Shown piece after piece: positions 51,425-60,480 of a stretch of 64,000 bases of DNA. The notes under the pieces are model-generated. The model worked only from the letters and a program-made list of their open reading frames with translations. It searched no databases and was not told the DNA's origin. Numbering within the stretch: the stretch's first letter is position 1; each line of letters begins with the position of its first letter. A program made the position numbers and the translations under genes. Source of the stretch: Bradyrhizobium manausense (lineage in GTDB: Bacteria > Pseudomonadota > Alphaproteobacteria > Rhizobiales > Xanthobacteraceae); assembly GCF_018131105.1 (NCBI RefSeq), contig NZ_JAFCJI010000001.1, forward strand, positions 2,480,001 through 2,544,000, written 5' to 3'.

Positions 51425-53131
51425 GTGAACGGGTCCCGGTGTTCTGCAGCGCCGACGCGGCTGTGGCAGGTCGCGATTTTGACGGCGGCAGGTGCGATCG
51501 GTACGGCAAGCCAGGCGGAAGCCGCGTTCTACTACTATTCGGACTATCCCGACGGAGCCTATGGACGGCAGGTGCGTCACCTCGAGGAGCCGCGACTCAA
51601 GCCGCAGAAGCGCGGCTCCGCTGTCAAAAACAAAAAAGAGGCGCGCGTCGAGAAGGAGACCGGCGCGAAGCCGCAAGGTCCGCTCGTCATCGTCGTCTCC
51701 ATCGAGCGGCAGAAAGTGACCATCTACGACTCCAACGGCGTGTTCGCGGAGTCGCCGGTGTCGACCGGCATGAAAGGGCACTCGACGCCGATGGGCGTGT
51801 TCAGCGTCATCCAGAAACACAAATTCCACCATTCCAACATCTATAGCGGCGCGCCGATGCCGTACATGCAGCGGATCACCTGGTCCGGTATCGCCATGCA
51901 TGCAGGCGTGTTGCCGGGCTATCCGGCCTCGCATGGCTGCATCCGCATGCCGATGGCGTTCGCGGTGAAGATGTGGAACTGGACCAAGATGGGCGCGCGC
52001 GTGATCGTCACGCCCGGCCAGATGACCCCGCAAAACTTCTCGCACCCCATGCTGGCCTCGCTGCGCGTGCCGCCGCAGCCCGCGGCAAGCCTCGAGCCGC
52101 CGACCAGCGTTGGCGACAAGGCGGACAAGGGCGCGCCCGAGACCACCAAGGTCACGGAGGTCAAGCCGACCGAAGCCAAATCGTTTGAGACGAAGACCGC
52201 CAGCGCGGAGAGCGTGCTCGAGCTTCGTTCCACGGTCGGCCATCCCGTGATGTCGGATGTGACCACGGGCAATGCTCCGATCCGCGAGGAAGCCGCCAAC
52301 AGCGAGGCTAAGACCGACACCAGGTCTGCCGAGGCTTCCGAGCCGGCCAAGCAGCCCGAGGCGGCTGCGAAGCCCGCCGATGGCGCGGGCGCCGAAGCGA
52401 AGCCTGCCGAGGCTGCGGAGGCGCCCAAGGCGGCTTCAGACGACAAGCCGGCCGGCAAGGTTGAAGCGGCGAAGTCGGAATCTTCCGATGCTCTGAAGGC
52501 CGACGCGCCGAAGGCGGAAGCGGCTGCGGAGCCGGTCAAGGCCGATGCTGCGCCGACCCAGACGAAGCCCGACGCGGCAGCGACGGCAGCGGCGCCTTCT
52601 GATTTGCCTGACGCCAAGAAGGACCAGACTCGCGTCGCTGATCCCGCGCCGTCCGTAAAGCCCGACGTGCCGAAGCGGACTGGTCAGATCGCGGTGTTCA
52701 TCAGCCGCAAGGATTCCAAGCTCTATGTGCGGCAGAATTTTGCGCCGCTGTTCGATGTGCCCGTGACGATCGCAGCGAGCGACCGGCCGCTCGGCACCCA
52801 CGTCTTCACCGCCGAAGTCGACAAGACGGATACCAACGCGCTGCATTGGTCGGTGGTGTCGCTCCCGGTCGCGGTCCGCGCCGCCGTGCGCGACGATGAC
52901 GGTCATTTGATGCGCCGCCATCGCGGCGCCGCGGTGATCCCCGTCGCCGCCAAGCCGGTGATTGCGCCTGACAGCCCGGCCGAGGCACTGGATCGCATCA
53001 CGATTCCCGCCGACACCATGGCGAAGATCAACGAGATGCTCACCACCGGCGGCTCGGTCATCGTGTCCGACCAGGGCATCAACCAGGGTGAGACCGGCGA
53101 AGGCACCGACTTCATCGTCCGCCTCTACTGA
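51425..53131 (+). CDS. L,D-transpeptidase (YkuD) with degenerate second YkuD-like domain
   Basis: About 568 aa. A hydrophobic leader at residues about 15-37 (LWQVAILTAAGAIGTASQ) precedes a YkuD domain at about 75-215, whose active site includes His-Ala in IAMHAGVLPG and HGCIRMP at 170-176 with the nucleophile Cys172. A long Ala/Lys/Glu/Pro-rich linker (about 235-415) follows, then a second YkuD-like core (QIAVFISRKDSKLYVRQNFA, PLGTHVFTA) without the HGCIR motif. L,D-transpeptidases crosslink peptidoglycan or attach proteins. Start: GTG 51425 has GAGGA 9 nt upstream; ATG 51416 also fits. Confidence 0.9.
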   Translation: MNGSRCSAAPTRLWQVAILTAAGAIGTASQAEAAFYYYSDYPDGAYGRQVRHLEEPRLKPQKRGSAVKNKKEARVEKETGAKPQGPLVIVVSIERQKVTIYDSNGVFAESPVSTGMKGHSTPMGVFSVIQKHKFHHSNIYSGAPMPYMQRITWSGIAMHAGVLPGYPASHGCIRMPMAFAVKMWNWTKMGARVIVTPGQMTPQNFSHPMLASLRVPPQPAASLEPPTSVGDKADKGAPETTKVTEVKPTEAKSFETKTASAESVLELRSTVGHPVMSDVTTGNAPIREEAANSEAKTDTRSAEASEPAKQPEAAAKPADGAGAEAKPAEAAEAPKAASDDKPAGKVEAAKSESSDALKADAPKAEAAAEPVKADAAPTQTKPDAAATAAAPSDLPDAKKDQTRVADPAPSVKPDVPKRTGQIAVFISRKDSKLYVRQNFAPLFDVPVTIAASDRPLGTHVFTAEVDKTDTNALHWSVVSLPVAVRAAVRDDDGHLMRRHRGAAVIPVAAKPVIAPDSPAEALDRITIPADTMAKINEMLTTGGSVIVSDQGINQGETGEGTDFIVRLY

Positions 53132-53218
53132 GCCTGGCCCGCGATAACGCGGTGTTGAGCAGGCCGGTCGTCTCGCTGGAGTAAACTGCGCGCCGGGTCA
53201 CATCCGGGGGACGCCGCC

Positions 53219-53788
53219 ATGTTGAACCGCAGAACCATACTCACCGCCGCGCTCCTCACGGCCGCCGCCTCGGCGACACGCGCGCAGGCCGATGTCGGCA
53301 TGAGCCGGATGTCCGCATACGCGTTCTCGTTCCCAGCCCTGTCTGGCGACGACATCAGGCTCGCCGCCTTTACCGGCAAGCCGGTGCTGGTCGTAAACAC
53401 GGCCTCGCTATGCGGCTACACCCCGCAATATGCAGGGCTGCAAGAGCTCTGGAGCGAGTTTCGCGAACGCGGCCTCACCGTGATCGGCGTGCCCTCCAAC
53501 GATTTCGGCGGTCAGGAGCCCGGCGGCACCAGCGAGATCTCGGAGACTGCGCACCACCAATACGGCGTTACCTTCCCCATCGCTGCCAAGGCCATCGTGG
53601 TCGGGGCGAAGGCGCATCCATTTTACAGATGGGCCGCCGAGGCTCGGCCAAGGGAGGTTCCAAGGTGGAACTTCCACAAGTACCTCCTCGGCCGCGACGG
53701 CTACATCGCCGATGTATTTCCGTCCGCCGTGGAGCCTGCCGACACCCGCATCAAGACTGCGGTTGCCCGTGCCTTGGCCGACAGTTGA
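53219..53788 (+). CDS. Glutathione peroxidase family, exported
   Basis: A 189-aa thiol peroxidase. The peroxidatic Cys65 is in NTASLCGYTPQYAGLQ, with the Gln and Trp of the active site in NDFGGQEPG and RWNFHKYLLGRDG. The N-terminus (LNRRTILTAALLTAAASA) is a twin-arginine-type leader. Reduction of peroxides in the periplasm, with thioredoxin or glutathione as donor, is likely. It lies 87 bp after the L,D-transpeptidase. Confidence 0.9.
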   Translation: MLNRRTILTAALLTAAASATRAQADVGMSRMSAYAFSFPALSGDDIRLAAFTGKPVLVVNTASLCGYTPQYAGLQELWSEFRERGLTVIGVPSNDFGGQEPGGTSEISETAHHQYGVTFPIAAKAIVVGAKAHPFYRWAAEARPREVPRWNFHKYLLGRDGYIADVFPSAVEPADTRIKTAVARALADS

Positions 53789-53953
53789 ACCGCCTGGCTG
53801 AAACAGGCTTGGGCACAATTGTGACGAAGCGCCAAACAGCCGTTGCAATGGCGAGGGAGCACCATCTAGGCTAGGATCATCTGGGACAGGAAAGGTTTTG
53901 CCGGAGGCGAAAAGCCGCGGTGGAACAACGGGATCAATCTCGAGGACAACACC

Positions 53954-54979
53954 ATGCGTGTGGCGGCAGGACTGATTTTGGCAAGCGCGATGTCTGTTGC
54001 GCTGACAGGCGCGGCATGGTCGCAAACCCCGGCCGCAAAACCTGCGGCTGTCACACAGGCGGCCCCTGCGGCAGCACCGGCTGCTGCCGCTCCGGTTCCG
54101 GCGGCTGCGGCCCCCGCAGCTGCAGCGCCCGCGTCGCAAGCCGCGGCCTTTCCGCCCCCGCCGCAACAGGCGCCGCAGCCGGCACGCGCGGCCTGCAACA
54201 ATCCGAACGCGCTGGGCGTTGCCCGCACCGTCGAGATCGATACGACAGGCGGTCCCGGCTTCGGCTTCGAGCACTTCAAGGAGCTCGACTTCCTGCGCGA
54301 GAAGGAGGTCGTCCTGACCTTCGACGACGGTCCCTGGCCGCGCAACACGCCCGCCGTGCTGAAGGCGCTCGCCGACCAGTGCACCACGGGCATCTTCTTC
54401 TCGATCGGCAAGCACGCCACCTACGAACCGGAACTCCTGAAGCAGGTCTACGCGGCCGGCCACACCATCGGCACCCACACCTGGTCGCACGCCAACCTCA
54501 ACGACAAGAAGCTGAGCGAAGCGCAGCGCAAGGACGAGATCGAGAAGGGCATCAGCGCCGTCAAATGGGCGCTCGGCGGCATCTCGCCGGCAGCGTTCTT
54601 CCGCTTCCCGGCACTGCAGCATCCGCCGGAGATGGTCACCTATCTCGGCAACCGCAATGTCGCGATCTTCTCCTGCGACATCGACTCCTTCGACTTCAAG
54701 GCCTCGAAGCCGGAGAAGGTGATCGACACCGTGATGAAGGGGCTCGAGAAGAAGGGCAAAGGCATCATCCTGATGCACGACTTCCAGAAGCACACGGCGG
54801 AAGCCCTGCCCGAGCTGCTGAACCGCCTCAAGGCCGGCGGCTACAAGATCGTGGCGATGCGCGCCAAGGCGCCGGTTGCCTCGCTTCCCGAATACGACCA
54901 GGAACTGATGAAGGACGTCAAGCTGCCGACAGTGAGCACGCGTCCGGTCAATTCCGTGGTGACGACCGTTTCCGAATAG
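53954..54979 (+). CDS. Polysaccharide deacetylase (NodB homology domain)
   Basis: A 341-aa exported protein. A signal peptide covers residues about 1-24, followed by an extremely Ala/Pro-rich segment to about 75. The NodB domain has TFDDGPWP at about residues 122-129, the metal pair in HTWSHANLN, and the LMHDFQKH motif near the end. It removes N-acetyl groups from chitin-like, peptidoglycan or surface glycans. It is in the same direction as the next gene, 7 bp apart. Confidence 0.92.
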   Translation: MRVAAGLILASAMSVALTGAAWSQTPAAKPAAVTQAAPAAAPAAAAPVPAAAAPAAAAPASQAAAFPPPPQQAPQPARAACNNPNALGVARTVEIDTTGGPGFGFEHFKELDFLREKEVVLTFDDGPWPRNTPAVLKALADQCTTGIFFSIGKHATYEPELLKQVYAAGHTIGTHTWSHANLNDKKLSEAQRKDEIEKGISAVKWALGGISPAAFFRFPALQHPPEMVTYLGNRNVAIFSCDIDSFDFKASKPEKVIDTVMKGLEKKGKGIILMHDFQKHTAEALPELLNRLKAGGYKIVAMRAKAPVASLPEYDQELMKDVKLPTVSTRPVNSVVTTVSE

Positions 54980-54986
54980 TCGTCGC

Positions 54987-55538
54987 TTGTCGTTCCATTT
55001 CGAAGGCTACGTCATCGTCTCGGCGGACGGCATGCTTGCCGACGCCAGCCATGTCATGCCCGACAGTCTGAAGTTCAAAGGCGACAAGCTGTTCTTCGAG
55101 CAGGCGCTCGATGGTGCCGCGCTGATCGTGCACGGCCGCAACTCGTATGAGCAGCAGACGAACTCGCCCAAGCGCAAGCGGCTGATCCTGACCCGCAAGA
55201 TCAAGGCCCTCACCGTCGATCCGGAGATGCCGAACGCGACGCTGTGGAATCCGGAGCATGCGAGCTTCGAGCAGGCCTGCGCCTTTGCCGACGTTTCTTC
55301 GGGACGTGTCGCTGTGATCGGCGGCCCCGTCGTGTTCGACATGTTCATGGACCGCTACGACGCGTTCTGGCTGTCGGAGGCTCCGCATGTGCGGCTGCCC
55401 GGCGGCGAAGGCTGCTTTGTCGAGGTGCCCCGGCGGACGCCGCACGAGGTGCTGAGGTCGCACGGGATGGCACCGGGCACGCCTTACATGCTCGACGCCG
55501 TGCACGACGTCACCGTCACGCCATGGCGACGGGGCTAG
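54987..55538 (+). CDS. Dihydrofolate reductase/RibD C-terminal-like protein
   Basis: A 183-aa protein of the RibD_C/DHFR-like fold: FEGYVIVSADGMLADASHVM at the start, an NADPH-site GGPVVFDMFM and a mid-domain GRNSYEQQT. A reductase role is likely, but not true DHFR. The start is TTG at 54987, shortly after the deacetylase stop; operonic expression is likely. Confidence 0.82.
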   Translation: MSFHFEGYVIVSADGMLADASHVMPDSLKFKGDKLFFEQALDGAALIVHGRNSYEQQTNSPKRKRLILTRKIKALTVDPEMPNATLWNPEHASFEQACAFADVSSGRVAVIGGPVVFDMFMDRYDAFWLSEAPHVRLPGGEGCFVEVPRRTPHEVLRSHGMAPGTPYMLDAVHDVTVTPWRRG

Positions 55539-55553
55539 CCCGCCGCGCTGAAC

Positions 55554-56993
55554 TCACGGCGTCGGCAGGTGATAGACCAGCGAGCCGCGCAGCGTATGGA
55601 TCGTGCCGCCGGCGCTGACATTGGTGAAGATGCTGTCCGTGAGATCGTCGCGCGTCTCGACATGCGTCATGCGATATTCGGCGCGGGCCGAGATCCTGTC
55701 GCTGAAGAACCGCTCGAAGCCGCCGCCAAAGGTGGCGCCATGATACTCTCGCTGCGGACTGGTGCTCTGGAGTCCCAAGAGGTTGTACGTGATGGACCGC
55801 GCGGTCGAGCCGGTGTAGCCGCCGAGCACATAGAGCATCGTTTCCGGCGAGACGAGATAGCCAACGCGGCCGCCGACGGTCCAGGCCCACTTCACCGACG
55901 CCAGATCCGACGTGACTGTCCCCGTCCCCCCCGCGCCAGGCCCCGTTGCCGTGACGCTGGCCCCGCCATTCGTCGCCACATCGATCAGGCCGAAGGCGCC
56001 GACCACCCATTTCGGTGCGATCTGACGATCGTAGCCGATGGTGAAAGTGCCGCCGACATCCGCGCCACCAAGGCCCGCCGCGTTGAAATCGAGCGCGCCG
56101 GGAATCGAGGCCGCCACATGCGGCGTGAGGGCGTCGCCACCGATGCCCACGCCGACATGGACACCCGTCCACGCCGGATTGAGCGCGGGCGCGGCCGCTG
56201 CGGTCGCCGCGGGACCGCCGAACTGTCCAAACCGGTAGGCTGCGCCGATCCGGATCACGTGCTCCGACAAATCGGTGGTCCAGACTGCACCGAGCGGATC
56301 GACGGTCGTGTTGTGGCCAAGGTCGACATAGCGATACTCGCCACGCAGCGACCAATTGTTGGCGAGACGATATTCCACACCGGCACCCACCGTATAGCCA
56401 TGCGAGGTCTGAGCGGATTCCTGCGCCGTGAACGAGGGACCGCCGATGATCGTGTAAGTGACGTTCCAATTGTTGATGCGCATCTGGCTGTAGCCGGCGA
56501 GGCCGTACAGCAGGATATCCGGCGTCGCCAGAAATCCGGCACGGCCGCCGATGGTCCAGCCCTGGTCGAGCGACGGCATGGTTGCCGTGACGATCTGCCC
56601 GAACGCATTCCCGCCCACGCTCACAGTCGTGCGCTGGCGCGACCAGTCGTAGTCGACGAAGCCACCGACCACGAAGCGCGGCGCAACCTGGACGTCGAAG
56701 CCGGCGAACGCGGACAATCCGAGATCGGCGCCCTGAAGACCGTCGAGGCTGAACAGCGAAGGGCCGCCGCCGACCGGCGCGAGGTTCGAGCGTCCCGATG
56801 CGAAGTCGAAGCCAAGGCCCGCGCCGACATAGAACTGCGTCCAGTTCGCTACAGGCGCAAACCGCGGCGGCGCCTTCACGGGCAAATCGGCCGCATCAGC
56901 CGTCGTGACGGCAAGGGCTGCGGCATGCGCGGCTCCCAGAAAAACCACCGCACGCGCCAACAGTCGCTTCGAATGAACCAAGTCCGCCCCCAA
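55554..56993 (-). CDS. Outer-membrane protein with two tandem beta-barrel domains
   Basis: A 479-aa protein. A signal peptide covers residues about 10-35 (ending TADA), then two Omp25/OmpA-like barrels: the first at about 50-265 (NWTQFYVGAGLGFDF to IRIGAAYRFGQ), a linker rich in Ala, then the second at about 285-479 (WTGVHVGVGIGGD to GSLVYHLPTP). Each ends with the C-terminal aromatic pattern. Typical family members have one barrel of about 230-280 aa. The start is TTG 56993 and could be a nearby TTG (56981). Confidence 0.85.
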   Translation of the reverse strand: MGADLVHSKRLLARAVVFLGAAHAAALAVTTADAADLPVKAPPRFAPVANWTQFYVGAGLGFDFASGRSNLAPVGGGPSLFSLDGLQGADLGLSAFAGFDVQVAPRFVVGGFVDYDWSRQRTTVSVGGNAFGQIVTATMPSLDQGWTIGGRAGFLATPDILLYGLAGYSQMRINNWNVTYTIIGGPSFTAQESAQTSHGYTVGAGVEYRLANNWSLRGEYRYVDLGHNTTVDPLGAVWTTDLSEHVIRIGAAYRFGQFGGPAATAAAAPALNPAWTGVHVGVGIGGDALTPHVAASIPGALDFNAAGLGGADVGGTFTIGYDRQIAPKWVVGAFGLIDVATNGGASVTATGPGAGGTGTVTSDLASVKWAWTVGGRVGYLVSPETMLYVLGGYTGSTARSITYNLLGLQSTSPQREYHGATFGGGFERFFSDRISARAEYRMTHVETRDDLTDSIFTNVSAGGTIHTLRGSLVYHLPTP

Positions 56994-57179
56994 TACGCCT
57001 TACCGATTGATGGCAATCGGTCGAACGGTCGTATTCGGTTCCAGCAGAGTCCGACAAGACTGGAAACGTGTGTGCGCCACAGCGGTTGCGATTTTGCAGA
57101 ACCGCTGTGATCTCAAAGCCATAACATGTGAATGAAGGTTCACGCCGCGCGCATGAAGCGGGCGGAGATGCCGGCCCGG

Positions 57180-57632
57180 CTAGACGTCTCCGTAGGCCGT
57201 CTCGGCCGTGCGAGTCTCGCGGCCAAAGCCCATGATCATGAACAGCGCGCCGATGATCGAGAGATTCTTCAGCGCGTCGACCACCACCGCCGCATTGTCA
57301 GGTGCTGCTTGATTCCAGAAATCGGAGAACAGGACGGTCGAGGCCGCGATGTAGATGATCATCAGCAACGCGAAGAAGCGCGCGCCGAAGTTCAGAGCGA
57401 TCATCAGCCCCGCAATGATCTCGAGCCCGCCGACTGCGATAGCCAGGAGTTGCGGCGTCGTCATCGCGGTCGCCGTCTCGACCTGCTTGGCGTAAGGCGC
57501 GATCGCATCGGGCACCACGATCTTGCCGGCGATGAAATCAGCCGTCGCCTGCAGGGGGAAGAACTTGAGCGCGCCCGTGTAGACGAACAGCACGGCGAAC
57601 AGGATCCGCCCGAAAGTCACGAACGCTGGCAT
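57180..57632 (-). CDS. DoxX family membrane protein
   Basis: A 150-aa protein with four hydrophobic helices, as in DoxX/DoxD: GRILFAVLFVYTGALKFFPL at the N-terminus, GGLEIIAGLMIALNFGARFFA in the middle. Family members include quinol oxidase subunits and small redox-associated membrane proteins. No redox partner adjoins. Single-gene unit. Confidence 0.9.
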   Translation of the reverse strand: MPAFVTFGRILFAVLFVYTGALKFFPLQATADFIAGKIVVPDAIAPYAKQVETATAMTTPQLLAIAVGGLEIIAGLMIALNFGARFFALLMIIYIAASTVLFSDFWNQAAPDNAAVVVDALKNLSIIGALFMIMGFGRETRTAETAYGDV

Positions 57633-57751
57633 GGTCGGCCTCTTGGCAAAACGCTAATCGCGGGACGCCTGCGGATTATGAAGAGTCCGACAGCGGTTTT
57701 CAAACGCGGAAATGGAAAACTGCGAGTTATTCAAGAATGGAGGCGTGCGAC

Positions 57752-57809
57752 GTGCGGTGGCGCTCCCTAGCGGAATCGAACCAAGGGGGCCGAGATGTGG
57801 CCACCGCAC
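57752..57809 (-). other. tRNA 3'-end-like sequence within a hairpin
   Basis: On the minus strand GGTTCGATTCC (T-arm like) followed by GCGCCACC (CCA-like end) sits inside a 10-bp stem, GTGCGGTGGC (57752-57761) with GCCACCGCAC (57800-57809). The T-arm pairs poorly and no anticodon arm is present, so it is not an intact tRNA; it may be a remnant of a tRNA, tmRNA or attachment site. Confidence 0.3.
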
Positions 57810-57815
57810 TCTCCG

Positions 57816-57901
57816 CGTCATGGCCGGGCTTGACCCGGCCATCCACGACGTGCCCTACGCCGCAAAGACCGTGGATGCCCGGGACAAGCCCGGGCATGAC
57901 G
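57816..57901. repeat. Long intergenic palindrome, family B copy 2
   Basis: CGTCATGGCCGGGCTTGACC at 57816 pairs through its CATCCACG end with CGTGGATGCCCGGGACAAGC up to 57901 (imperfect, about 32-nt arms). It lies 18 nt from the maeB stop codon. Confidence 0.88.
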
Positions 57902-57919
57902 AGACCGCGGACTGTTGCC

Positions 57920-60229
57920 TTACGTAAACAACGTCGGCTGCTGCCGCGCTGCACGCTCCTGCGCTTCCACCACCGCCACCGCGGTCATGTTGAGGATGCC
58001 GCGCGCGGTCACCGAGGGGGTGAGGATGTGAGCGGTCCGTGCCGGGCCGATCAGGATCGGACCGACAGGGAGCGCGTCCGCCAGCGACTTGATCATCTGA
58101 TAGGCGACGTTGGCAGTGTCGAGGTTCGGCATGATCATGATGTTGGCCTCACCCTCGAGATTGGAGTGCGGCAGAACCATGCGGCGCGCCGCGGCGGAGA
58201 GCGCGGTGTCGCCTTGCATCTCGCCGTCGGCCTCGATCTCCGGATGCTTCTCCTTCAGCAACTGGGTCGCCCGGCGCATCTTGCGCGAGGAGTCCGTGTC
58301 GTAGCTGCCGAAATCGGAATGCGAGACGAAGGCGATCTTCGGCTTGATGTTGAAGCGCTGGACGTGAACCGCCGCTAGTGAGGCAATCTCGGCAAGCTCT
58401 TCCGCGCTCGGATTGGGCCTCACTTGCGTGTCGGCGATGAAAAATGCGCCCTTGCTGGTGATCAGCAGCGCCAGCGCCGCGTAGTCGCTGATCCCAGGCG
58501 AGAAGCCGACGATCTCGCGGACATGGCGCAGATGGCTCATGTAGCGGCCCTCGACGCCGCAGAGCATCGCATCCGCCTCCCCGCGCGTCACCGCGAGAGC
58601 CGCGATCACCGTGTTGTTGGTGCGCACCACGGTGCGGGCCGCATCCGGCGTCACCCCGCGTCGGCCTGCGACCTCGACATAGGACTGCACATAGGAGCGG
58701 TAACGCGGATCGTCTTCGGGATTGACGAGATCAAAATCCTTGCCCGCCTTGATCGACAGGCCGAAGCGCTTGATGCGCGCCTCGACCACCGAGGGCCGGC
58801 CGACCAGGATCGGCGTCGCCAGCTTCTCCTCCAGCACCACCTGCGTGGCGCGCAGCACGCGCTCGTCCTCGCCTTCGGCGTAGATCACGCGCACCGGCTG
58901 GGTCTTGGCCTTGGCGAACATCGGCTTCATGACGAGGCCGGAGCGGAAGGCAAAGCGTTCGAGCAGCGCGGTGTATTCGTCGAAATTGGTGATCGGCCGC
59001 GTCGCGACGCCTGACTCCATTGCCGCCTTGGCGACGGCCGGCGCGATACGCAGGATCAACCTGGGATCGAAGGGACTCGGGATCAGCGAGCCCGGACCAA
59101 AGCCTTGCGTCTCGCCGGTGTCAAAACCTTGCGCGACCGCATCCGACGGCGCCTCGCGCGCAAGCTGCGCGATGGCCTCGACGGCGGCGTGCTTCATCTC
59201 CTCGTTGATGGCGCTGGCGCCGACATCGAGCGCGCCGCGGAAGATGAAGGGGAAACAGAGAACGTTGTTGACCTGGTTCGGATAGTCGGAGCGACCGGTG
59301 CAGATCATCGCGTCGGGACGCACCTTGCGCGCCTCCTCCGGCATGATCTCCGGGGTCGGGTTGGCGAGCGCCATGATCAAGGGCTGGTCGCCCATCGCCT
59401 TGGCCATCTCGGGCTTGAGCACGCCCGGCGCTGACAGGCCTATGAAGATGTCGGCGCCGCCGATGACATCACCAAGCGTGCGCTTGTCGGTCTTCTGCGC
59501 ATAAACCGCTTTCCAGCGGTCCATCGTGGTGTTGCGGCCCTCATGCACGAGACCGTCGATGTCGCAAACCCAGATGTTCTTGCGCTGCGCGCCCATCGAT
59601 ACCAGCAGATTGAGCGTCGCGATGGCCGCAGCCCCTGCCCCCGATGTGACGATCTTGACGTCCGACAGCTTCTTGCCGTTCAGCCGGAGGCCATTGGTGA
59701 TGGCCGCGGCGACGATGATCGCGGTGCCATGCTGATCGTCATGGAAGACCGGGATCTTCATGCGCTCCTTGAGCTGCGCCTCGATCTCGAAACATTCCGG
59801 CCCGCGGATGTCCTCCAGATTGATGCCGCCGAAGGTCGGCTCCAGCGCCGCCACGGTCTCGACCACGCGCTCGATGGTGTCGGCGGCGATCTCGATGTCA
59901 AACACATCGATGCCGGCGAATTTCTTGAACAGGACGGCCTTGCCTTCCATCACCGGCTTGGAGGCCAGCGGGCCGATATTGCCGAGGCCGAGCACCGCGG
60001 TGCCGTTCGAGACCACGGCGACCAGATTGGCACGGGTCGTCAGCGTGGCGGCTTCCGCCGGATTCTTGGCGATCTCGGTACAGGCGGCGGCAACGCCCGG
60101 AGAATAGGCAAGCGCGAGGTCGCGCTGGTTGGCGAGCGGCTTGCTCGCCTGGATTTCGAGTTTTCCCGGCCGCGGCAGACGGTGATAGGCCAGCGCCGCC
60201 TGGTGAAGATCATCAGAAAAAGACGACAT
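57920..60229 (-). CDS. maeB: NADP-dependent malic enzyme with phosphotransacetylase-like C-domain
   Basis: A 769-aa fusion. Residues about 1-430 are the malic-enzyme part: [45 protein letters not shown] and [13 protein letters not shown]. Residues about 440-769 are a phosphate acetyltransferase-like domain ([34 protein letters not shown]), regulatory and usually inactive as PTA in MaeB. It converts malate to pyruvate, CO2 and NADPH, linking C4-dicarboxylate use to acetyl-CoA. The length matches the MaeB class. Confidence 0.95.
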   Translation of the reverse strand: MSSFSDDLHQAALAYHRLPRPGKLEIQASKPLANQRDLALAYSPGVAAACTEIAKNPAEAATLTTRANLVAVVSNGTAVLGLGNIGPLASKPVMEGKAVLFKKFAGIDVFDIEIAADTIERVVETVAALEPTFGGINLEDIRGPECFEIEAQLKERMKIPVFHDDQHGTAIIVAAAITNGLRLNGKKLSDVKIVTSGAGAAAIATLNLLVSMGAQRKNIWVCDIDGLVHEGRNTTMDRWKAVYAQKTDKRTLGDVIGGADIFIGLSAPGVLKPEMAKAMGDQPLIMALANPTPEIMPEEARKVRPDAMICTGRSDYPNQVNNVLCFPFIFRGALDVGASAINEEMKHAAVEAIAQLAREAPSDAVAQGFDTGETQGFGPGSLIPSPFDPRLILRIAPAVAKAAMESGVATRPITNFDEYTALLERFAFRSGLVMKPMFAKAKTQPVRVIYAEGEDERVLRATQVVLEEKLATPILVGRPSVVEARIKRFGLSIKAGKDFDLVNPEDDPRYRSYVQSYVEVAGRRGVTPDAARTVVRTNNTVIAALAVTRGEADAMLCGVEGRYMSHLRHVREIVGFSPGISDYAALALLITSKGAFFIADTQVRPNPSAEELAEIASLAAVHVQRFNIKPKIAFVSHSDFGSYDTDSSRKMRRATQLLKEKHPEIEADGEMQGDTALSAAARRMVLPHSNLEGEANIMIMPNLDTANVAYQMIKSLADALPVGPILIGPARTAHILTPSVTARGILNMTAVAVVEAQERAARQQPTLFT

Positions 60230-60480
60230 GCAGTGTCTCGCCTCGCGTTACCGGCCTCAAAGATGCGTTGTCATCGACCAGTTTACCGCAGTGCACACGG
60301 TATTCCGGCCTATGGAAACCGGGATGAAGCACGGCCAACGCCTCGGTGGCAACATCCGATTGCAATCCAATTAACAGATCGCGTGGTCAAATATTTGACA
60401 GCGCTAGCTTTCCCTGGACCGCGCAACGTTTCCCGAATATGGCAGGTTGCGCAGCGCACAACCAACAACTGGAGCTGGGA

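Noticed and set aside
57132..57770. A 212-residue plus-strand frame opposite DoxX
   Set aside because: It overlaps DoxX antisense and the tRNA-like remnant; composition is Arg/His/Asp-rich as in other antisense frames.
57740..57810. Complete tRNA gene
   Set aside because: The T-arm pairs poorly, there is no anticodon arm, and no matching 5' acceptor strand, so only a fragment can be claimed.
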